From positions 1,426,001 to 1,490,000 of the forward strand of contig OY725492.1 of NCBI GenBank assembly GCA_963281255.1: a stretch of DNA of 64,000 bases, in the 5' to 3' direction. Under the pieces are notes generated by a model, which saw nothing but the letters and a program-made list of their open reading frames with translations, did not search any database and had not been told where the DNA came from. This stretch comes from Aphrocallistes beatrix. Taxonomy: Eukaryota > Porifera > Hexactinellida > Sceptrulophora > Aphrocallistidae. Numbering within the stretch: the first letter of the stretch is position 1; the number at the start of each line of letters is the position of its first letter. Both the position numbers and the translations under genes were made by a program. Below are positions 44,518 to 55,991 of this stretch, in pieces.

Positions 44518-44938
44518 CAGGGTGCGATTTAAGTTCTGTCCCCAATTAAGACTACCACCAATCCAAGCATAACCAGTATATTAGTTGTTATACATGCTAT
44601 TTTTAAGTTATAATGACACTTTACTGTAAAGATCTAACTTAATTACACAAAATAACCAGATTATGAAATTTTACTCCCAATGGGGCAAAAGAGGTGTGGA
44701 ATTATTGAATTATTCAAAACCGGCGGGACACATGCAGAAATAATGAAATTGTTGAAGTTTCCTGAATCGAGGCGAAAGTTTGTCTATCGTACTATTAGGA
44801 TATACAAAGATATCGGAGGAGCTGCGGACAAGGCAAGAAGTGGTCGTTGGCCGTCAATAAGGGTTCTTCAACTCTAGAAGGCTGTGTGGGAGCGAATTTG
44901 TTGAAATCCCCGGCGTTCGCTGAGAAAATGGCTCTAGA
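44518..44938 (+). pseudogene. Tc1/mariner element, 5' part, truncated
   Basis: The left end CAGGGTGCGATTTAAGTTCTG follows TA (only the first 20 or so bases are terminal repeat). The frame from 44680 encodes a helix-turn-helix start: GIIELFKTGGTHAEIMKLL then YRTIRIYKD and ARSGRWP. It resembles the N-terminus of nematode-like maT/mariner transposases. It frameshifts near 44860 and is cut at about 44939 by a hAT fragment. No catalytic domain remains. Confidence 0.7.
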
Positions 44939-45640
44939 ACTAGGGATTCCAATCCCGGTCAAATTTCTCAATCCCGGGATTTCGGGATTGATATTTTTCT
45001 AATCCCGGGATCCCGGGATTCAAGATCTTTCCAATCCCAGGATCCCGGGATTTTTCGGGATTGTATTTTGCAGCAAAATTTATTTAAATTTTAATTCGGA
45101 AAATTTAGAGAAGGAAGATATTATTTAATTTAATTCTTGACAAACACAACACATAATATTCTGATTTTATGATAAACTAATATAAATATGAATACCTATT
45201 TCCTATTGTTCCTTATTATGCAAAGAGTATTTAATGTTGTGTCGCTCAGACGGCTCCTGAACTTATTGCAGAAATAGGCGCATGATGAGAAGATTCTCTC
45301 TGATTCAACAGAAGTAGGCGGTACTATAAGCAACATCTGGTATACCTTTTCAAGCAATATCCCTCTTTTGCCTGTATGTTCAACTCGAATTTCAATGAAG
45401 ACAATAAAGAGTCATCAGACGATTGTAGTTCCTTTGGTATCTCTAAGGAAGCATCAATGGCCAATTGTAACTTCATTGTCATTAAGATCTTTATCTGAAT
45501 TAGAGTTCACTTGATCCATTTCATGATCGGTCTTATTGTGAGTTTTGCAATCAAGGATCAGCTGCAAACCATTCGAGTGTTTTTCATTTTGCGAATTTTT
45601 TTACTGTAGTATATAAATATAATAAATAAAATTTAACAAA
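44939..45640 (-). pseudogene. hAT fragment with transposase C-terminus
   Basis: The left end is a cluster of AATCCCGGGATT motifs, as in the subterminal repeats of some hAT elements. The minus strand around 45230-45330 encodes SERIFSSCAYFCNKFRSRLS, the hAT C-terminal dimerisation motif. The right end is lost against Helitron-like copy n. Confidence 0.62.
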
Positions 45641-45650
45641 TAATTTCTCA

Positions 45651-46169
45651 CAAGCGCGCTTCGCTTGCTTGCGCTGTGCGGCTGGTGGACACTTTGTGTC
45701 CGCCGGAGGCTCCCTTCGGTCGCCTGGAGGTGACATTGGTTAATTATAAGGGAGATACCATCTCTAAATATGTTCATCTTAGTTTTAAAATCGATATCGT
45801 ACGAAAAATCACAAAATTTGTCAATTTTAAAAATTTTGATACTTAATGATGACGTCATAACAGAGTGATGAGTCATCATATTTGGATGAGAGTTGTACCA
45901 TATGTGAAATATGTTAGTATACAGATTATATTAAGATTTCAGCCTTCTATCTCCTATAATGGCTGATTTATGCTCGAATAACTGTATTGCTTAACTTTTA
46001 AAAATGTGACAATGACGTCATTATTCCACGATGAGTCGACATTTTGTTCTGAGCTCAGAACTTACTGGAGCCATAGCCAAAAGACTCCCACATGCCAAAA
46101 ATCAGCTTTCTGTGCCTATATATATATATATATACAATATACACATTAATCGAGTTTTAATAGTAAGGA
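45651..46169 (-). mobile_element. Helitron-like family 1, copy n (complete)
   Basis: It runs from the CTTG-end complement at 45651 to GTAAGGA at 46169, followed by T. The TA run is short. Both GACGTCAT motifs of the body are present, one changed to GACGTCATTATT context. Confidence 0.65.
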
Positions 46170-46377
46170 TATATATTCAGAAATATAATATTCTAAATAT
46201 ACACCCCAGAAAACCCCATGCCAATCGTTGGAAACTAATCTAAACAGCGATTTTTAAAAATTCATCAAGTTAAAATATGCATATAAAGGTTTAAAAATAT
46301 ACACAAAACCTTTTTTATTGCTATACACTATTATAACGGATGCAATATATACGGATAGTTTAAATAGGTTAGCAATA

Positions 46378-47381
46378 CAGTACACCCTCGGTTATCCGAA
46401 CACCTCCGTTTGTTAGTTCAAAGATTGGTGTTCGGATAAGTGAAATCGTTCGGATAAGCGAAATACGTATTTTACGCTCTTAAATTCACATGTACCAACT
46501 TAGATGTTATTAAAGAACGTATTATGATTTGAATACTACTTACACGTATGTATAGCCAAACAAATTGACAATGCTACACACAATTTTGGAACATACATTT
46601 TTAAGGAATTGATTTATTAAACATTATTTCAGTTATCCGAACACATATTTCAGTTATCCGAACACATCATTTCAGTTATCCGAACGCATTATTTCAGTTA
46701 TCCGAACGCATTATTTCAGTTATCCGAACACATTATTTCAGTTATCCGAACACATTATTTCAGTTATCCGAACACATTATTTCAGTTATCCGAACACATC
46801 ATTTCAGTTATCCGAACACATCATTTCAGTTATCCGAACACATCATTTCAGTTATCCGAACGCATTATTTCAGTTATCCGAACGCACTATTTCAGTTATC
46901 CGAACACATCATTTCAGTTATCCGAACGCATTATTTCAGTTATCCGAACGCATTATTTCAGTTATCCGAACGCATTATTTCAGTTATCCGAACACATTAT
47001 TTCAGTTATCCGAACACATTATTTCAGTTATCCGAACACATTATTTCAGTTATCCGAACACATCATTTCAGTTATCCGAACGCATTATTTCAGTTATCCG
47101 AACGCACTATTTCAGTTATCCGAACACATTATTTCAGTTATCCGAACACATCATTTCAGTTATCCGAACAAATCATTTCAGTTATCCGAACACATCATTT
47201 CAGTTATCCGAACGCATTATTTCAGTTATCCGAACGCATTATTTCAGTTATCCGAACACATTATTTCAGTTATCCGGACACATTATTTTCACAAATTCGA
47301 TTGAAAAGTATTTGATAAAATGAGTGGTACTCGAACACACTGTTCGGATAATCGAGGTGTCGGATAATCGAGGGTCTACTG
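46378..47381. mobile_element. pogo/Tigger-like MITE, 1004 bp, in the 5' LTR
   Basis: The ends CAGTACACCCTCGGTTATCC and the complement of CAGTAGACCCTCGATTATCC are flanked by TA. The uninterrupted 3' LTR shows a single TA at this point. Two thirds of the element is a 22-bp tandem array. Confidence 0.88.
46626..47285. repeat. 22-bp tandem array, about 30 copies
   Basis: The unit is ATTTCAGTTATCCGAACACAT plus one base (T or C), with A/G and T/C variants (ACACAT or ACGCAT). Its core CAGTTATCCGAAC equals the inner part of the terminal repeats of the pogo-like MITEs here. It is a contiguous tandem array without spacers. Confidence 0.95.
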
Positions 47382-47570
47382 TACTATTAATACTTGTAAG
47401 TTAAAGAGAGATTTAGGCTAGGATCGATAGGCGTAATTCGTTAGTAAAGTTAATTGGTAATGATTAGTATAAATACTTAGTCAGTATGTTTGGAAGGAGA
47501 TTATTTCGTGTTAATTAAACCTTTACCTCCTTACGTATATTATTGAATATTGGAACTGGTCTGCTATAAT

Positions 47571-47588
47571 TGGTAGCAGAGAGTGGTT
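47571..47588 (+). other. Primer binding site of the LTR element
   Basis: TGGTAGCAGAGAGTGGTT matches the complement of the 3' end of animal initiator-Met tRNA at 16 of 18 positions from memory. This primer is common in Ty3/Gypsy elements. Confidence 0.65.
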
Positions 47589-47649
47589 GATATGGCAACT
47601 TCGAATGTACAGGTAGACAAATTTGATCATGGTGACGTTGAGTATTTTT

Positions 47650-48027
47650 TTGACACCAAGACTTAGGTCGCGGGTTCTAACCTCGCTCTAGTCATTTGCA
47701 TTTTACTCTCAATTACATTGCTCCGGTAATGTAATCTGAGCCTACACTCTTGCAGAACCATAGTGAGCTGAAAGCACTAAAGATGTCATCTCGTTTAAAG
47801 GTAAAGTTAAGTCAGGTGATATCTTTCTTGCCTACTGTTAACCGAGTTTTTCTCTGTAATACGCTATCATATGCACACAGACATGCCATCATATGCATAC
47901 AGACACGCCGCATGCACACATTCAGCAACTATCAGTAGGTTTAGCACCTCACCCAGATTGTAAACCCCCTGAGAACATATTAGCATGGATTCGGGGGGTA
48001 TATAAATCTATAAACTTTAACTTTTTA
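47650..48027 (+). repeat. SINE-like or unclassified repeat inserted in the gag region
   Basis: The last part (47943-48025) recurs at 23573 and, inverted, at 38095. The start has AGGTCGCGGGTTCTAACC, which resembles the B box and T arm of a tRNA, so a tRNA-derived SINE is possible. No A box was found. The copy at 38 kb lacks the tRNA-like start. Confidence 0.45.
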
Positions 48028-48116
48028 ACTTTAATGCGGAAAACCGGCGGAAATATGGTAGAGTTAAGGAGAAACTAGTTGCTGCTTTTAAGCCTGAGGA
48101 CACAAGATTCACTTCG

Positions 48117-48839
48117 TTGAGCGAATTCCAGAATAGAACTCTCTATCCTAGTGAAACTCCACAAAAGTATCTCTATGAGTTGAAAGGACTCTTGAAGAAG
48201 GCGTTTCCTGAAATGTCCGAGGAAGCTAAAGAGCAACTGCTCTTTGAACAATACATACGAGGATTACCAAGACCTATGTACGAAAACATAAGGTTAAGTC
48301 CTGATATTAAGACTTCAGAAAGTGTGATGAAAAGAGTTCAGGTCTTAATCCGTATGCAAGGCGAAACTGGATGTTCTGAAGGAGCAGCGGCTTCAGTAAC
48401 AAATGCAGCAGGATATGATACTACAAAAAGTCCAAGGTCAGAAATACAGCAGCTAAACGAGGCGGTTAAGCGGCTAACTGAAAGATTAAATGATCTAGGA
48501 GAGGGTGAAGATGAAAAAACCATATGTGCTCTCGAAGGATGTGGTAAGAGCTGGAGAATGGATTCAAGAAGAAGACCCGAGGGGAACAAAGTCACTAAAA
48601 GAGGATATGAACGAACTTATCCTAATAGGGGAAGTTACCAAAGAACTATTAAATGTTTTGTTTGTGGTGGTGAAGGACATGTAGCAAAGGAATGCGCAAA
48701 TACTCTTAGAATGAGGTGTTACAATTGTGGTCAAATGGGACATACGATGAGAAATTGTCCTAAGTCTAGAAGGGGTTCGCCGGGAGAGTCGAGGCGAAAC
48801 CCCAGATTTAGAAACGATGACTCAATCTCAACATTATAA
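48117..48839 (+). other. gag part of the LTR element
   Basis: An open stretch of 240 codons. The C-terminus has two zinc knuckles of the CX2CX4HX4C form (CFVCGGEGHVAKEC and CYNCGQMGHTMRNC), and the middle is hydrophilic. This is the nucleocapsid end of a retrotransposon gag. Confidence 0.85.
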
Positions 48840-49321
48840 AGAAATTCCTCATTTTATTTCTGAAACTGATACACCATCAATTCGATTCCATCGGGAGCAT
48901 GTGTTGTTGTACAAGTCAACGAAACCCCCCAAGATAGTAATTGAAGTAGGGGTGTTCAATGTCATGCTTTACTTGATAGGGCGCAAATGTTAGCCTTATA
49001 TCAAACAACATTTTCAGGAGTGTTCAAACGTGGTTAAGAAAGGAATTGATAGTAAGAAATTGCTGACAGCAACTGGAAACATGAATCTGTTGGCTGAGGT
49101 ATGTTTGGACATATCAATTGGTACCTTAGAATGCTCACAAGAATTCTTTGTTACCACGCCTCTGGTAGAGGATTGCATACTTGGAGTAGATTTCCTGGCT
49201 AGAAATCAAGTTTATTTAGACTTCAACAGAAAAGTTGTGAGCGGCCCAAGAATAGGGACAATTGAGATGTCCGATAGAAACAAAGGTGAGGGAGTTCATT
49301 CAAATTGCAAAATGGGATCAT

Positions 49322-50090
49322 TTAATAATAATAATAATATACATTTATATAGCGCAGATTCCATATTAATATGTTCAAGTGCGCTGTACAATTCAATAAA
49401 AGTAGGTGTGTGTTATGTATGTACGTATGTATGTGTATGTATGCTTGTAAGGTATGTATGTATATGCATTGAAATTAATTTAATAAGTATTTATTTAAGT
49501 GGATGTGTCGTGCGAGATACGGAAAAGATGAGTTTTCAAGAGTTTTTTGAAGAGAAGAAGTGAGGGGGCATTCCGAATGCTCGGAGGCAGAAGATTCCAC
49601 TCAACAGGCGCAGCTAAAGTGAATGCACGATCACCCAGAGTTTTGGAAGATTTGATAGTAGGATGCTCAAGGAGGATGGCGTTGGATGATCGTAGAGTAC
49701 GATTGGATGACTTAACCTGTATGAGCTGGATGATATAGTCCGGAGCAAGAGAATGGATGGCTTTGTAAGTTATGAGGAGGATTTTGAAGAGGATACGATG
49801 TTTAACAGGCAGCCAGTGGAGGTTAATAAGGAGAGGAGATGACGAAAAGGTACGAGAGACATTGTAGATAAGCCTGGCTGCACTGTTCTGGACTCGCTGG
49901 AGTCGAGCTAAGAGGGATGAGGGGCAACCATACAAGAGACTGTTACAATAATCAAGACGAGATGTGATAAGAGAATTAACAAGAGTTTCACAGACTTCCC
50001 TAGAGAGATATTTTCTAATACGCCGGATGTTATAGATGTAGTAGAAGCAGGAGGAGGCAACTTTGCTGACCTGAGTAGACATTGAGAGGG
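49322..50090 (-). mobile_element. 5'-truncated CR1/L2-like LINE inside the LTR element
   Basis: On the minus strand, 49495-50082 encodes the last part of a LINE reverse-transcriptase protein: IRRIRKYLSREVCETLVN, SRLDYCNSLLYGCPSSL, LQRVQNSAARLIY, LHWLPVKHRILFKIL and FKKLLKTHLF. This ending is typical of CR1/L2/Rex-type LINEs. The 3' tail reads GCGCTATATAAATGTAT then ATT repeats, also typical. The catalytic domain is missing, as expected for 5' truncation. The frame is open over about 195 codons, so the insertion is not old. It separates the protease and reverse-transcriptase regions of the host LTR element. Confidence 0.85.
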
Positions 50091-50094
50091 TATT

Positions 50095-52130
50095 GTCAGG
50101 ATAAATTATTTGGAATGAAATATTTTACGAAATTAGATCTTAATTCCGGATATTGGCAGATACCGGTTCGAGAACGTGATCGAGAAAAAACAGCTTTCTC
50201 GCCCGGTCCAGGAATGGGACTTTATGAATTCAATGTTTTACCCTTCGGAGTTACTGGAGGACCGAGTGCATTCCAACGGATAATGGATGAAGTACTCCGT
50301 GGTATAGAGAAAAACAATGATAATTTCATTGATGATATTCTTGTCTTTTCACCAGATATAGGAACTCATAAAGCAGCTTTACGTGCTGTATTTGACAGGT
50401 TAAGGAAATACAATCTCACTTTAAGAGGCAGAAAATGCGATGTTGGGAAAGACAAAGTTATTTATTTGGGGCATACATTTTCACGATCAGGTATGGAACC
50501 TGAAATTTCCAAGGTTGATGCAATCGAAAATTGGATTCGCCCTAGATGCCAAAAAGAGGTTAAACAATTTTTGGGATTGGCAAGTTATTATAGACGCTAC
50601 ATTCGCGATTTCGCAACTCTTGCTGAGCCTTTAAATCGTCTAATAGGAAAGGAAGTTGAATTCAGATGGGAAAATAAGGAAGAAGAAGCTTTTAAAAAAC
50701 TCAAAGAATTACTTTCGTCTTTCTCAGTACTACAGTGCCCAAACTTCGAAAAGAAATCTCAATTGTACACAGACGCTAGCGGGTTCGGTTTAGGTGCAGT
50801 TTTAGTACAGGAGGGTCGCGTTATTGCATATTTCAGCAGGACGTTAAGAAAACCAGAGCGGAATTATAGCACAATTGAGCAGGAATGCCTTGCTATTGTT
50901 GAGTCTCTAAAAAGGTTTCGTCACTACCTGATTGGAAGGAAATTTGAGATATATATTGATCACAAACCGTTGGAGTGGTTGCAAACTCAAAAGGCCATCG
51001 GGCGACTATGGAGATGGGATGTGTTAATACAGGAATACGATTTCGACATAAAATATAGAATGGGCAGAGAAAATACCAATGCAGATGCATTGTCACGTAT
51101 GAACCCTTGTAACAACGACAATGAATATGCAGTCACAAAAATACAAAGAGATCTTGATTTGGAAGAATTAAGAAGGGGGCAAATGAATGATGAGATAATC
51201 TGCAAAGTTATAACAGAATTACAGACTGTACCTAGGGAAAATCAATTCACTGGGTAGCTATGGAGTCACCCCGAGCTTAATAGATTTAAACAAATTCAAT
51301 CACAACTTACTCTTGCCGATGGAGTAGTATTGCGAAATTACAAAATACAGCCTTTTTCAAATCTTAATAGTGTGGTAATTGTTCCAGAGAAAATGAAAAG
51401 GGAGTTTCTAGAACGTGCTCATGAGGATGCATGATATCAAGGAACAGAAAGAACGTTGGATCGGTTAAAAACTATAGCTTATTGGGTGAGTATGGCTGCA
51501 TCAGTTAGTAAATATGTCGTTTCGTGTGACACTTGTCAGAAGGCGAAGCTACCACTTCCTACAAGATCACCGATGTTAAATACCCCACTGGGAAGACCCT
51601 TACAGATGCTTCAGATTGATGTGTTAGAAGTTCCTCGTAGCTCCGAAGGAAACAGATACTTATTAGTGATAGAGGATTCATTCTCTAAAGTGGAATTAAG
51701 GATCAGAAAGCTGAAACTATTGAAAAATTAATTGTACAAACAGTCTCCAGGCTGGGATTTCCGGAATACTTGCATTCTGACCAGGGGGCTAACTTTGAAT
51801 CCACTTTAATGAAGGAAACTTGTAGAGCTTTAGGAATACGTAAGACACATACCTCGACGTATCACCCTCAAGGAAATTCGTTGGTGGAGGGAAGTAATAT
51901 AACGATATTGCAAATGTTAAGATGTTATGTGAACGAAAGCTGGGAATGGGAAAAGTATCTTCCTTTAATATTATATGCATATCGTACGACTAAGCATGCT
52001 ACTACGAAAGTCACGCCTTTTCAGCTCATGTACGGACGTGAACCTTCTCATATGGAGGTGTTTGAAAAACACGATGTTCATGATCCAACTTCTTATGAGA
52101 AGTTATTGCAAAAAAGTTAGTTGAATTGAG
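50095..52130 (+). other. pol part (reverse transcriptase, RNase H, integrase) of the LTR element
   Basis: Reverse transcriptase is marked by YFTKLDLNSGYWQIPV and FIDDILVFS, RNase H by LYTDASGFGLGAVL and DHKPLEWL, and integrase by CDTCQKAK and HSDQGANFE. The order, with integrase after RNase H, is Ty3/Gypsy and not Copia. The region is disrupted. Confidence 0.88.
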
Positions 52131-52855
52131 AGACTTTGTGGAAGGACACGTGGTAGAAGCTCAAAATCAGCAGAAAATTTATTATGATAGAAGATCCAAA
52201 TTCTCGAATTCATTCAGAGAAGGAGATCCGGTTTTTCTTTTTATACTGCATGGAGGAGTACAAAGGAAGCTAAGATATAAGTAGGAAGGGGGGTGGAAAG
52301 TCAAGGAAGTAAAGGGTTCCGTAGATGCATACATTTTACACATAGACGGGAGATGCAAAGTTGTTCACATTAACAGATTGCAGCGTCATATCCAACGCAA
52401 TACATATGGAAATCGAAGAAACTTGGCAAGGTTACTACACTTTCCTAGTCCAGTCTTAGAAGGTGATGAAGGGTTGGAAGAAGAACCACAGCAACCTGAT
52501 CTGACACTGCATGGCAGGTCTTTCAATGGTCCATTTGAAAACAGCCAAATGCATTCGAAGTTAGGAAATGATCCAACTTCAAACGGGTCATTGTGTGATT
52601 CGTTCCAAGACACTTCTACGTATTGATAAATCATGCAATCGTAAAGAAATGGAGACAGAAGAAGGCAATAATGAATCTTTATCGGATTCATCAACACTCC
52701 ACTATCTAAGTGGACAAAATTTCTGTGAAAGTACTCCCAAAAATATTAAGATTGACCGACCACGAAGATCACGGAGGCTTCCGGAAAAAATGGAAGATTA
52801 TATATTGTACTGAAGTTGAGAAACTCGAGGACGAGTTTTTCTTGTCGGGGAGGTA

Positions 52856-53080
52856 TATAACGGATGCAATATATACGGATAGTTTAAATAGGTTAGCAAT
52901 ACTATTACAAAGTTAAAGAGAGATTTAGGCTAGGATCGATAGGCGTAATTCGTTAGTAAAGTTAATTGGTAATGATTAGTATAAATACTTAGTCAGTATG
53001 TTTGGAAAGAGATTATTTCGTGTTAATTAAACCTTTACCTCCTTACGTATATTATTGAATATTGGAACTGGTCTGCTATA
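52856..53080 (+). repeat. 3' LTR
   Basis: 225 bp, preceded by a purine tract (GGGGAGG). It matches the two parts of the 5' LTR almost base for base. Helitron-like copy o begins 8 bp further on. Confidence 0.82.
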
Positions 53081-53088
53081 CTATAATA

Positions 53089-53581
53089 CAAGCGCGCTTC
53101 GCTTGCTTGCGCAGCGCGGCTGGCGGACACTTTGTGTCCGCCGGAGGCTCCCTTCGGTCGCCTGGGGTCACATTGGTTAATTATAAAGGAGATAACATCT
53201 CTAAATATGTCTATCCTACTGTTATAATCTATATCGCACGAAAAATCACCAAATTTATCAATTATTAAAATTTTTGCTAAGTAATGATGACGTCATAACA
53301 AACTGATGAGTAATCATTTTTTGATGATAGTTGCAACATATGTGAGGTATGTTAGTATATAGATTCTATTAAAATTTCAGCCTTCTATCTCCTATAATGG
53401 CTGAGTTATGCTCGAATAACTGTATTGCTTAACTTTTAAAAATGTGACAATGACGTCATCATTCCACGATGAGTCGACATTTTGCTCTGAGCTCAGAACT
53501 TACTGGAGCCATAGCCAAAATACTCCCACATGCCAAAAATCAGCCTTCTACGCCTGGCAGTTTCTTCAATCAATTCGTTAC

Positions 53582-53646
<65 letters not shown>

Positions 53647-53674
53647 AACATTAATCGAGTTTTAATAGTAAGGA
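53089..53674 (-). mobile_element. Helitron-like family 1, copy o (complete)
   Basis: It runs from the CTTG-end complement at 53089 to GTAAGGA at 53674, followed by T. It has a long TA microsatellite (53584-53640). TGACGTCA palindromes lie at 53288-53295 and 53451-53458. The head is very well preserved. Confidence 0.66.
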
Positions 53675-53675
53675 T

Positions 53676-53975
53676 AATTGAGACATCTATATAATCTTAT
53701 TGCTTTGAGTGATTAAAAACAATGACAGCCTACAATAGTGCCGTACAATGATTTATATTGTGAGAGTGAAGCCGTACATACATAATATTCAATAGAAACG
53801 TGTGAAAAAACTTTTGCAGAGGTGTGAAAAATTCGCTTGGATCTTCGAACTTAATCGTAGATTCATCATTTGACACCTACATGCCAATTTTCATATCTCT
53901 ACGACTTGCCAATTCTTCAATCAATTCGGACAAACAAACAAAAAAGTCCTAGCGTTTTAATATATAATATTATAT
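53676..53975 (-). mobile_element. Helitron-like family 2, 5' part
   Basis: It is complementary to 24230-24405 (TTGTACGGCACTA, CAAAGCAATAAG, GAATCTACGATTAAG). It reaches further in the 5' direction, through TTTGTTTGTTTG and TCCGAATTGATTGAAGAA. The latter also occurs near the 5' end of family 1. Confidence 0.5.
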
Positions 53976-54584
53976 CCAAATACCATAATTGAACTACGTA
54001 TTTTTTGTTAGTTTGCCTGCATCAGTGGCCTCAGGGAAACGCACCTTCAATGTTTTGAAGCAAGTTAAAATTACCACCGTTCAACTATACAGAGCGTTTA
54101 ACTGGGCTGGCCATGCTTAGTATCAATTATGATATTGCACGAAGATTATATTTTACCTCATTAATTGATGCATTTGCACAGAAAAAGGCTAGAAAAGTAT
54201 CAATTAAAACTCGTTTGTATTCACATAATTACACTTATATTAGCGTATAATATTTATCACTTCTCATGTTTTAATTTATTGGAATCGTAGTCTAAATTCT
54301 AGCAGTGGCCCGGGCCTCTCTGATTCTCTCAGAGGCCCTGCATGTGAGTCTAGTCTAGCACAGTAATTGTTCAAATAGGTTCGACTTTACCAGACTATGC
54401 ATACTTGGTGTTACGGTGTATTTGTGGGTTGTTAGGATTATAACCCGAATGAAAAAGGTAGTGCAAACTTTTTGATATTTTCTTTTTCGCAATATCTCAT
54501 TTTTTGACGTTCTTTCTATAATTTTAGAACTATAGATTTCGATATCGATTTCATTCCATTGTCATAAATTGATATATGTTTTAG
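53976..54584 (+). other. End of intron 23, no gene
   Basis: A GGCCCGGGCCTCTC patch at about 54308-54350 resembles the patch near 44330 in the other half of this intron. Otherwise nothing was recognised before the exon 24 acceptor. Confidence 0.35.
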
Positions 54585-54879
54585 ATATACAGAGTGATCC
54601 CTCCATCTGCGTCTGAGCATCTAGTAATTGAACTCAAGATACTTTTAACCCAGATGTTCCATTATAAATTCTTCGAACAAGACATCTGGTACTATCAAGA
54701 AAGAACAGACTTGGAATATTATATTTTCTCCAACCAAACGACTGTTGTCGATACTTTCTCTTATGAACAAGTTGGATTGATTTTAGAGAAACTCAATTTA
54801 ACCATAAAATATCAGATTATACTTCAATGTGGTTATAACTTTACTGGAGAAATATTGACTGAAGTATTTAACTATACAG
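54585..54879 (+). CDS. Stalk exon 24, unrecognised domain
   Basis: This exon begins in phase 0 after acceptor TGTTTTAG, matching exon 23, and ends in phase 1 at donor ACAG|GTGAAC. It encodes about 98 residues beginning IYRVIPPSASEHLVIELK. It has sequons NQT, NLT, NFT and NYT, and one Cys (LQCGY). The alternating hydrophobic pattern would suit a beta-rich extracellular domain such as SEA or a GAIN-proximal segment, but I cannot name it. It lies 10.7 kb beyond exon 23 because the intron between holds an LTR element and other repeats. Confidence 0.68.
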
Positions 54880-54970
54880 GTGAACGGATGTCGCCAAAGC
54901 ATCATTATTTGTAAAATGTTATTTTAAGAATATAGCCCGAAGAAAAGAATAATTAATTATTTCATTAAGA

Positions 54971-55460
54971 CAAGCGCGCTTCGCTTGCTTGTGCTCCGCG
55001 ACTGGCGGACACTTTGTGTCCGCCGGAGACGCCCTTTGGGCACCTGGGGTCACATTGATTAATTATAAGGGAGATATCATCTCTAAATACGTCTGTCCTA
55101 CTGTTATAATCGATATCGCACCAAAAATCATTTGTCAATTTTTAAAATTTTGATGTGTAATGATGACGTTATAACAGAGTGAGTCATCATTTTTTGATGA
55201 TAGTTGTATCATATGTGAGATATATTAATATACACATTCTTTTAAAATTTCCGCTTTCTATCACTTTAAATGGCTGAGTTATGGTCGAAAACTGAAATTT
55301 CTAATTATCAAAAAGGTGACAATGACGTCATAATTCCATGATGAGTCGATATTTTCGTCTGAGCTCAGAACTTAGTGGACCCATAGCCAAAAGACTCCCA
55401 CATGCCAAAAATCAGTTTTTTGTGCCTGGCAGTTTATTCAATCAATTCGTAACACATATA
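54971..55460 (-). mobile_element. Helitron-like family 1, copy p
   Basis: The hairpin head starts at 54971 after A and the body continues to the CAATTCGTAAC segment. Its TA run is split by a MITE, and the 5' terminus beyond it is lost. Confidence 0.62.
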
Positions 55461-55930
55461 CTCTAATCGGACAAAAGTATTTGAAATTCTTACTATTTTC
55501 CATCATAATTAGTTATAAAGTGGGTCTATTCATGAGTGAAATGTAATCAAACTGTTACAGATATTGTAATTTCGATTTCAAATTCATATTCTACACATTC
55601 GAATTACTCAGGTTAGATGCCTTCTATTGATGTATTCATTTCCAAGGCTAAGATGCATTGAACTGTGCCACTCCTCGTCATCATGTCTAATGGTAATGGG
55701 AGTAAAAAGTGGCACAAAGTGACATAGATTGATAATAATTCAACTTATGAATGAATATGGCAATAGAAGGCTTGAAACCTGAGCAATTCGAATGTGTAGA
55801 ATATGAATTTGAAATCGAAATTCCAGTATCTGTTACAGTTTGATTACGCTTCTCTCCATGAATAGACCCACTTTATGACTAATCATGATGGAAAATAGTA
55901 AGGATTTCAAATACTTTTGTCCGGTTAGAG
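55461..55930. mobile_element. Tc1/mariner-type foldback MITE, 470 bp
   Basis: The ends CTCTAATCGGACAAAAGTAT and complement of CTCTAACCGGACAAAAGTAT are flanked by TA. The arms pair for well over 100 bp (TAAAGTGGGTCTATTCATG). Confidence 0.82.
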
Positions 55931-55991
55931 TATATATAAAACGAATTATGGTATTTACGTAAATCATTTCGAGGCCATTATTATTGATTCA

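Larger units (their letters stand above)
46332..47568 (+). repeat. 5' LTR with a MITE inside
   Basis: Two parts (46332-46377 and 47384-47568) match the 3' LTR. The 1-kb MITE between them accounts for the extra length. Confidence 0.82.
46332..53080 (+). mobile_element. Ty3/Gypsy LTR retrotransposon, disrupted, young-looking
   Basis: This is a fossil LTR element in intron 23, in the same direction as the host gene. Its long terminal repeats (46332-47568, enlarged by a MITE, and 52856-53080) are nearly identical where they can be compared. That suggests recent insertion. CTAT flanks both sides. Parts in order: 5' LTR, a primer site matching initiator-Met tRNA, gag with two zinc knuckles, a protease-like region, reverse transcriptase with RNase H, integrase, and 3' LTR. 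Three other elements are inserted in it (a pogo-like MITE, a SINE-like or other repeat, and a LINE), and it has several further disruptions. It is not expected to be functional. Confidence 0.85.

Noticed and set aside
46626-47285. CRISPR-like regular repeats
   Set aside because: The units are contiguous 22-bp tandem repeats without spacers, in eukaryotic DNA and inside a MITE.
47650-47720. tRNA gene
   Set aside because: Only a B-box/T-arm-like stretch is visible; no acceptor stem or A box, so at most a SINE-like remnant.
52378-52813. Possible separate genes after integrase
   Set aside because: They lie within the LTR element upstream of its 3' LTR and look like the end of its coding region.
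44325-54350. GGCCCGGGCCTC patches as two ends of one large element spanning intron 23
   Set aside because: The flanks do not match as target duplications and the termini do not pair convincingly.
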